In this document: piece by piece, positions 61,858 through 64,000 of the stretch
How the letters are laid out: every line of letters begins with the position of its first letter
Position numbering within the stretch: position 1 is the first letter of the stretch
NCBI RefSeq assembly: GCF_049639735.1
Contig: NZ_JBEVVA010000003.1
Span: 1,054,001 to 1,118,000 of the forward strand
Direction of reading: 5' to 3'
Length of the DNA stretch: 64,000 bases
DNA from: Elusimicrobium simillimum
GTDB taxonomy: Bacteria; Elusimicrobiota; Elusimicrobia; Elusimicrobiales; Elusimicrobiaceae
Notes under the pieces: model-generated
Databases searched by the model: none
Told to the model about the DNA's origin: nothing
Seen by the model: only the letters and a program-made list of their open reading frames with translations
Made by a program: the position numbers and the translations under genes

Positions 61858-63387
61858 TTATTCCCATTCTATTGTGCTTGGCGGTTTGGAAGTTATATCG
61901 TAAACCACTTTATTTATACCTCTAACCTCGCTCACAATGCGGGAAGAAATTTTTTGCAGCAAATCATGCGGCAGCTTGGTCCAGTCGGCCGTCATACCGT
62001 CAACGCTGTTTACCACGCGCACACAGCACGCTTTTTCGTAGGTGCGCTCGTCACCCATAACGCCTACTGTTCTAATGGGTAAAAGCACGGCAAATGACTG
62101 CCATGATTTTTTGTCCCAGCCGCTCTTTTTAAGTTCGTCACGTACAATAAAGTCCGCCGCGCGTAAAGTATCTAAATCAGGCTTAGTTATTGCGCCAAGC
62201 AGTCTTACCGCCAGGCCCGGGCCCGGGAACGGGTGAATGTCAATAATGTCTGAACTTAAGCCGAGCTCACGCCCAAGGGCGCGCACTTCGTCTTTAAATA
62301 AAAAGCGTAAAGGCTCTACCAGTTTAAGCTTCATTTTTTCAGGCAGGCCGCCCACGTTATGGTGAGATTTAATTACGGCCGACGGGCCTTTTACCGATAT
62401 AGACTCTATCACATCGGGGTACAAGGTGCCCTGCGCCAAAAACTCAGCGTCTTTAAATTTACGGGCTTCACGCTCAAACACTTCTATAAAAAGGTTGCCT
62501 ATAATTTTTCTCTTTTTCTCAGGGTCGGTCACGCCTTTAAGGGCGGTTAAAAATAGTTTTTCGGCGTCCACAACCTTAAGGCTTACTTTAAGCTGTTTGG
62601 CTAAAGCCACGGTGCGCTCTCTGTCGCCGGTTCTTAAAAGGCCTGTGTCAACGTAAATACAGTAAAGGCGTTTGCCTATAACCTTGGCAAGTAACGCCGC
62701 CACTACGCTGGAATCCACGCCGCCGCTAAGCCCGCATATAACGCGGCCTTTGCCTATTTGCGCTTTGGCGTCCGCCATAGCGGACAGCATTATTGATTTA
62801 GGCGTCCACTTTTCTTTATAGCCGCATATTAAACGGGCGAAGTTTTTAAGTATTTTCTCGCCTGCTTGCGTGTGCACCACTTCTGGGTGGAACTGCACGG
62901 CATAGCGGTTATTCTTAGCGTCTTCAGCCGCGCTAAATAGTGATGATGTTGTGGTGGCGGTTATTTTAAAACTTTTTGGCATTTGTTTTACGCCGTCGCC
63001 GTGGCTCATCCAGGCGGTAAAACTTTTTGGCATGCCTTTAAGCAGTTTAGAGTCGCTTTTTACTTTAACTTGGGCGAAGCCGTACTCACGCTTAGCGCAG
63101 GACACTACCTTGCCGCCGCCGTTAACAGCAAGCAGCTGCATACCGTAACAAATACCTAATATAGGCACTTTAACGTCAAATATTCTTTTATCGGGCATAG
63201 GGGCACCTTTGCCGTATACGCTGCTGGGCCCGCCGGAAAGTATAATACCCGCCAAATCTCTTGCGTTTATCTCTTCAATCTTGGTATTAAAGGGCACTAT
63301 CTCACAATAAACCTGTAACTCTCTAAGACGTCTTGCTATAAGCTGCGTGTATTGGCTGCCAAAGTCTAAAATAAGTATTTGTTTCAC
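61858..63387 (-). CDS. guaA: GMP synthase (glutamine-hydrolysing)
   Basis: 509 residues. The N-terminal class I glutamine amidotransferase (about 1-190) has the nucleophile Cys in LGICYGMQLL and His/Glu in VQFHPEVVHT. The ATP-pyrophosphatase domain has the SGGVDSS P-loop (GLSGGVDSSVVAALL). The C-terminal dimerisation domain ends KPPSTIEWE, as is standard. It converts XMP, ATP and glutamine to GMP. glnA lies 41 nt upstream on the same strand, so supply of glutamine and its use here are adjacent. Confidence 0.97.
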   Translation of the reverse strand: MKQILILDFGSQYTQLIARRLRELQVYCEIVPFNTKIEEINARDLAGIILSGGPSSVYGKGAPMPDKRIFDVKVPILGICYGMQLLAVNGGGKVVSCAKREYGFAQVKVKSDSKLLKGMPKSFTAWMSHGDGVKQMPKSFKITATTTSSLFSAAEDAKNNRYAVQFHPEVVHTQAGEKILKNFARLICGYKEKWTPKSIMLSAMADAKAQIGKGRVICGLSGGVDSSVVAALLAKVIGKRLYCIYVDTGLLRTGDRERTVALAKQLKVSLKVVDAEKLFLTALKGVTDPEKKRKIIGNLFIEVFEREARKFKDAEFLAQGTLYPDVIESISVKGPSAVIKSHHNVGGLPEKMKLKLVEPLRFLFKDEVRALGRELGLSSDIIDIHPFPGPGLAVRLLGAITKPDLDTLRAADFIVRDELKKSGWDKKSWQSFAVLLPIRTVGVMGDERTYEKACCVRVVNSVDGMTADWTKLPHDLLQKISSRIVSEVRGINKVVYDITSKPPSTIEWE

Positions 63388-63428
63388 GGTATACCTCTGT
63401 TTATAATTTTAATTATGATAGCTTTTTA

Positions 63429-64000
63429 CTATAGTAAAGGCAAATATTTGTCCAGCTCGTACTGGCTGATGTTCAGACGGTACTGGCTCCACTCCACTTT
63501 CTTATTGGCCACAAACTTTTCAAAAGTATGCTTGCCAAGCGCTTTAAGGGCGATATCGCTCTTTTTAAGCTCGTCCACCGCCTGGAATAAGTAGCCTGGC
63601 AGGTTTTCAATTTTATGGCTTTTACGGTCTTCTTTACTCATACCAAAAATATTTTCCTCTATAGGCTCACGCAGCGGCAGTTTATTTTTAATACCGTCTA
63701 ACCCTGCCGCCAGCATGACTGAAAACGCCAGGTAAGGGTTACACGCCGGGTCCGGAAAACGGCACTCTATGCGCGTTGCGTTAGGCTTGCCTGTTTTAAC
63801 CTGCGGTATTCTTACAAGCGTGCTTCTGTTTTTTCTGCCCCATGCAATATAAACGGGCGCTTCATAACCGGGCACCAAACGTTTGTAGGAGTTTACCCAC
63901 TGGTTAGTTACCGCGCAAATACCCTTTACATGCGCCATAATGCCCGCTATATAATGTTTGGCGGTGGGGGAAAGGTAATAGGGGTCCTTCTTGTCAAAAA
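63429..64000 (-). CDS. glnA: Glutamine synthetase, C-terminal part (cut by window end)
   Basis: The frame is open to the window edge (upstream residues read DKKDPYYLSPTAKHYIAGIM), so only the last ~190 residues are present. The glutamate-binding and active-site region is clear: SYKRLVPGYEAPVYIAWGRKNRSTLVRIP and RIECRFPDPACNPYLAFSVMLAAGLDGI. It ends QYELDKYLPLL, like GSI-alpha enzymes; the adenylylation-site Tyr region of GSI-beta is not recognisable. It makes glutamine from glutamate and ammonia. Confidence 0.95.
   Translation of the reverse strand, partial: FDKKDPYYLSPTAKHYIAGIMAHVKGICAVTNQWVNSYKRLVPGYEAPVYIAWGRKNRSTLVRIPQVKTGKPNATRIECRFPDPACNPYLAFSVMLAAGLDGIKNKLPLREPIEENIFGMSKEDRKSHKIENLPGYLFQAVDELKKSDIALKALGKHTFEKFVANKKVEWSQYRLNISQYELDKYLPLL

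Overview
The window looks like chromosome of a small-genome, AT-leaning Gram-negative anaerobe. Orphan type IV pilin-like genes, Pal/OmpA-type lipoprotein, beta-barrel-like secreted protein, hybrid-cluster protein, PEP carboxykinase and very large secreted proteins together recall the phylum Elusimicrobiota (Elusimicrobium-like). That assignment is from memory of the group, not from an alignment. Neither tRNA gene encodes its CCA end.

Layout. 1-7976: a cut-off gene, pyrR, an L,D-transpeptidase, two adjacent M24 peptidases, efp, then small secreted, DUF192, outer-membrane and membrane genes. 8015-8945: tRNA-Leu(CAG), a long hairpin, and a Crp/Fnr-type regulator divergent from a ferredoxin-hcp operon (9026-11303); hcp carries a frameshift. 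11383-12800: a pilin, a small secreted protein and a 65-bp tandem repeat of terminator hairpins. 12810-17241 (minus): rpsP-khpA-trmD-rplS, rpe, a PASTA protein and fmt. 23098-28706: SWIB protein, pckA, aminotransferase, GIY-YIG protein, tRNA-Ser(CGA), a PTPS-folK pair and a Pal-like lipoprotein. 45275-52794: secreted protein, clpP, lon, SpoIID-like protein and a glycosyltransferase. 61318-64000: a pilin, guaA and the end of glnA.

The striking part is a family of four giant exported proteins: A (17280-22955, minus, 1891 aa), B (28907-39976, 3689 aa), C (41197-44991, 1264 aa) and D (53179-61215, 2678 aa). Each has a signal peptide, a large helical head ending in a hydrophobic segment, a low-complexity linker and a tail of its own. 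The heads of A, B and C are almost identical at DNA level over about 1.46 kb, while signal peptides, linkers and tails have diverged, which points to gene conversion. B's tail holds several HExxH metallopeptidase-like modules. D's tail holds two complete MFS-transporter-like modules and a possible ADP-ribosyltransferase-like end. All four are preceded by the same dyad motif (core TAGGTCTTTTGACCCTGG) 30-55 nt before the start codon; a fifth copy precedes the small secreted protein at 12044. Just upstream of D's motif lies a convincing structured RNA candidate with its own promoter and terminator. I regard this constant-head/variable-tail family with its shared leader motif as the undescribed system in the window.

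Two genes (hcp and an HI0933-like flavoprotein) are broken by the same event, one base short in a G run (GGGGGA), although G6 and G7 runs elsewhere in the window read in frame.
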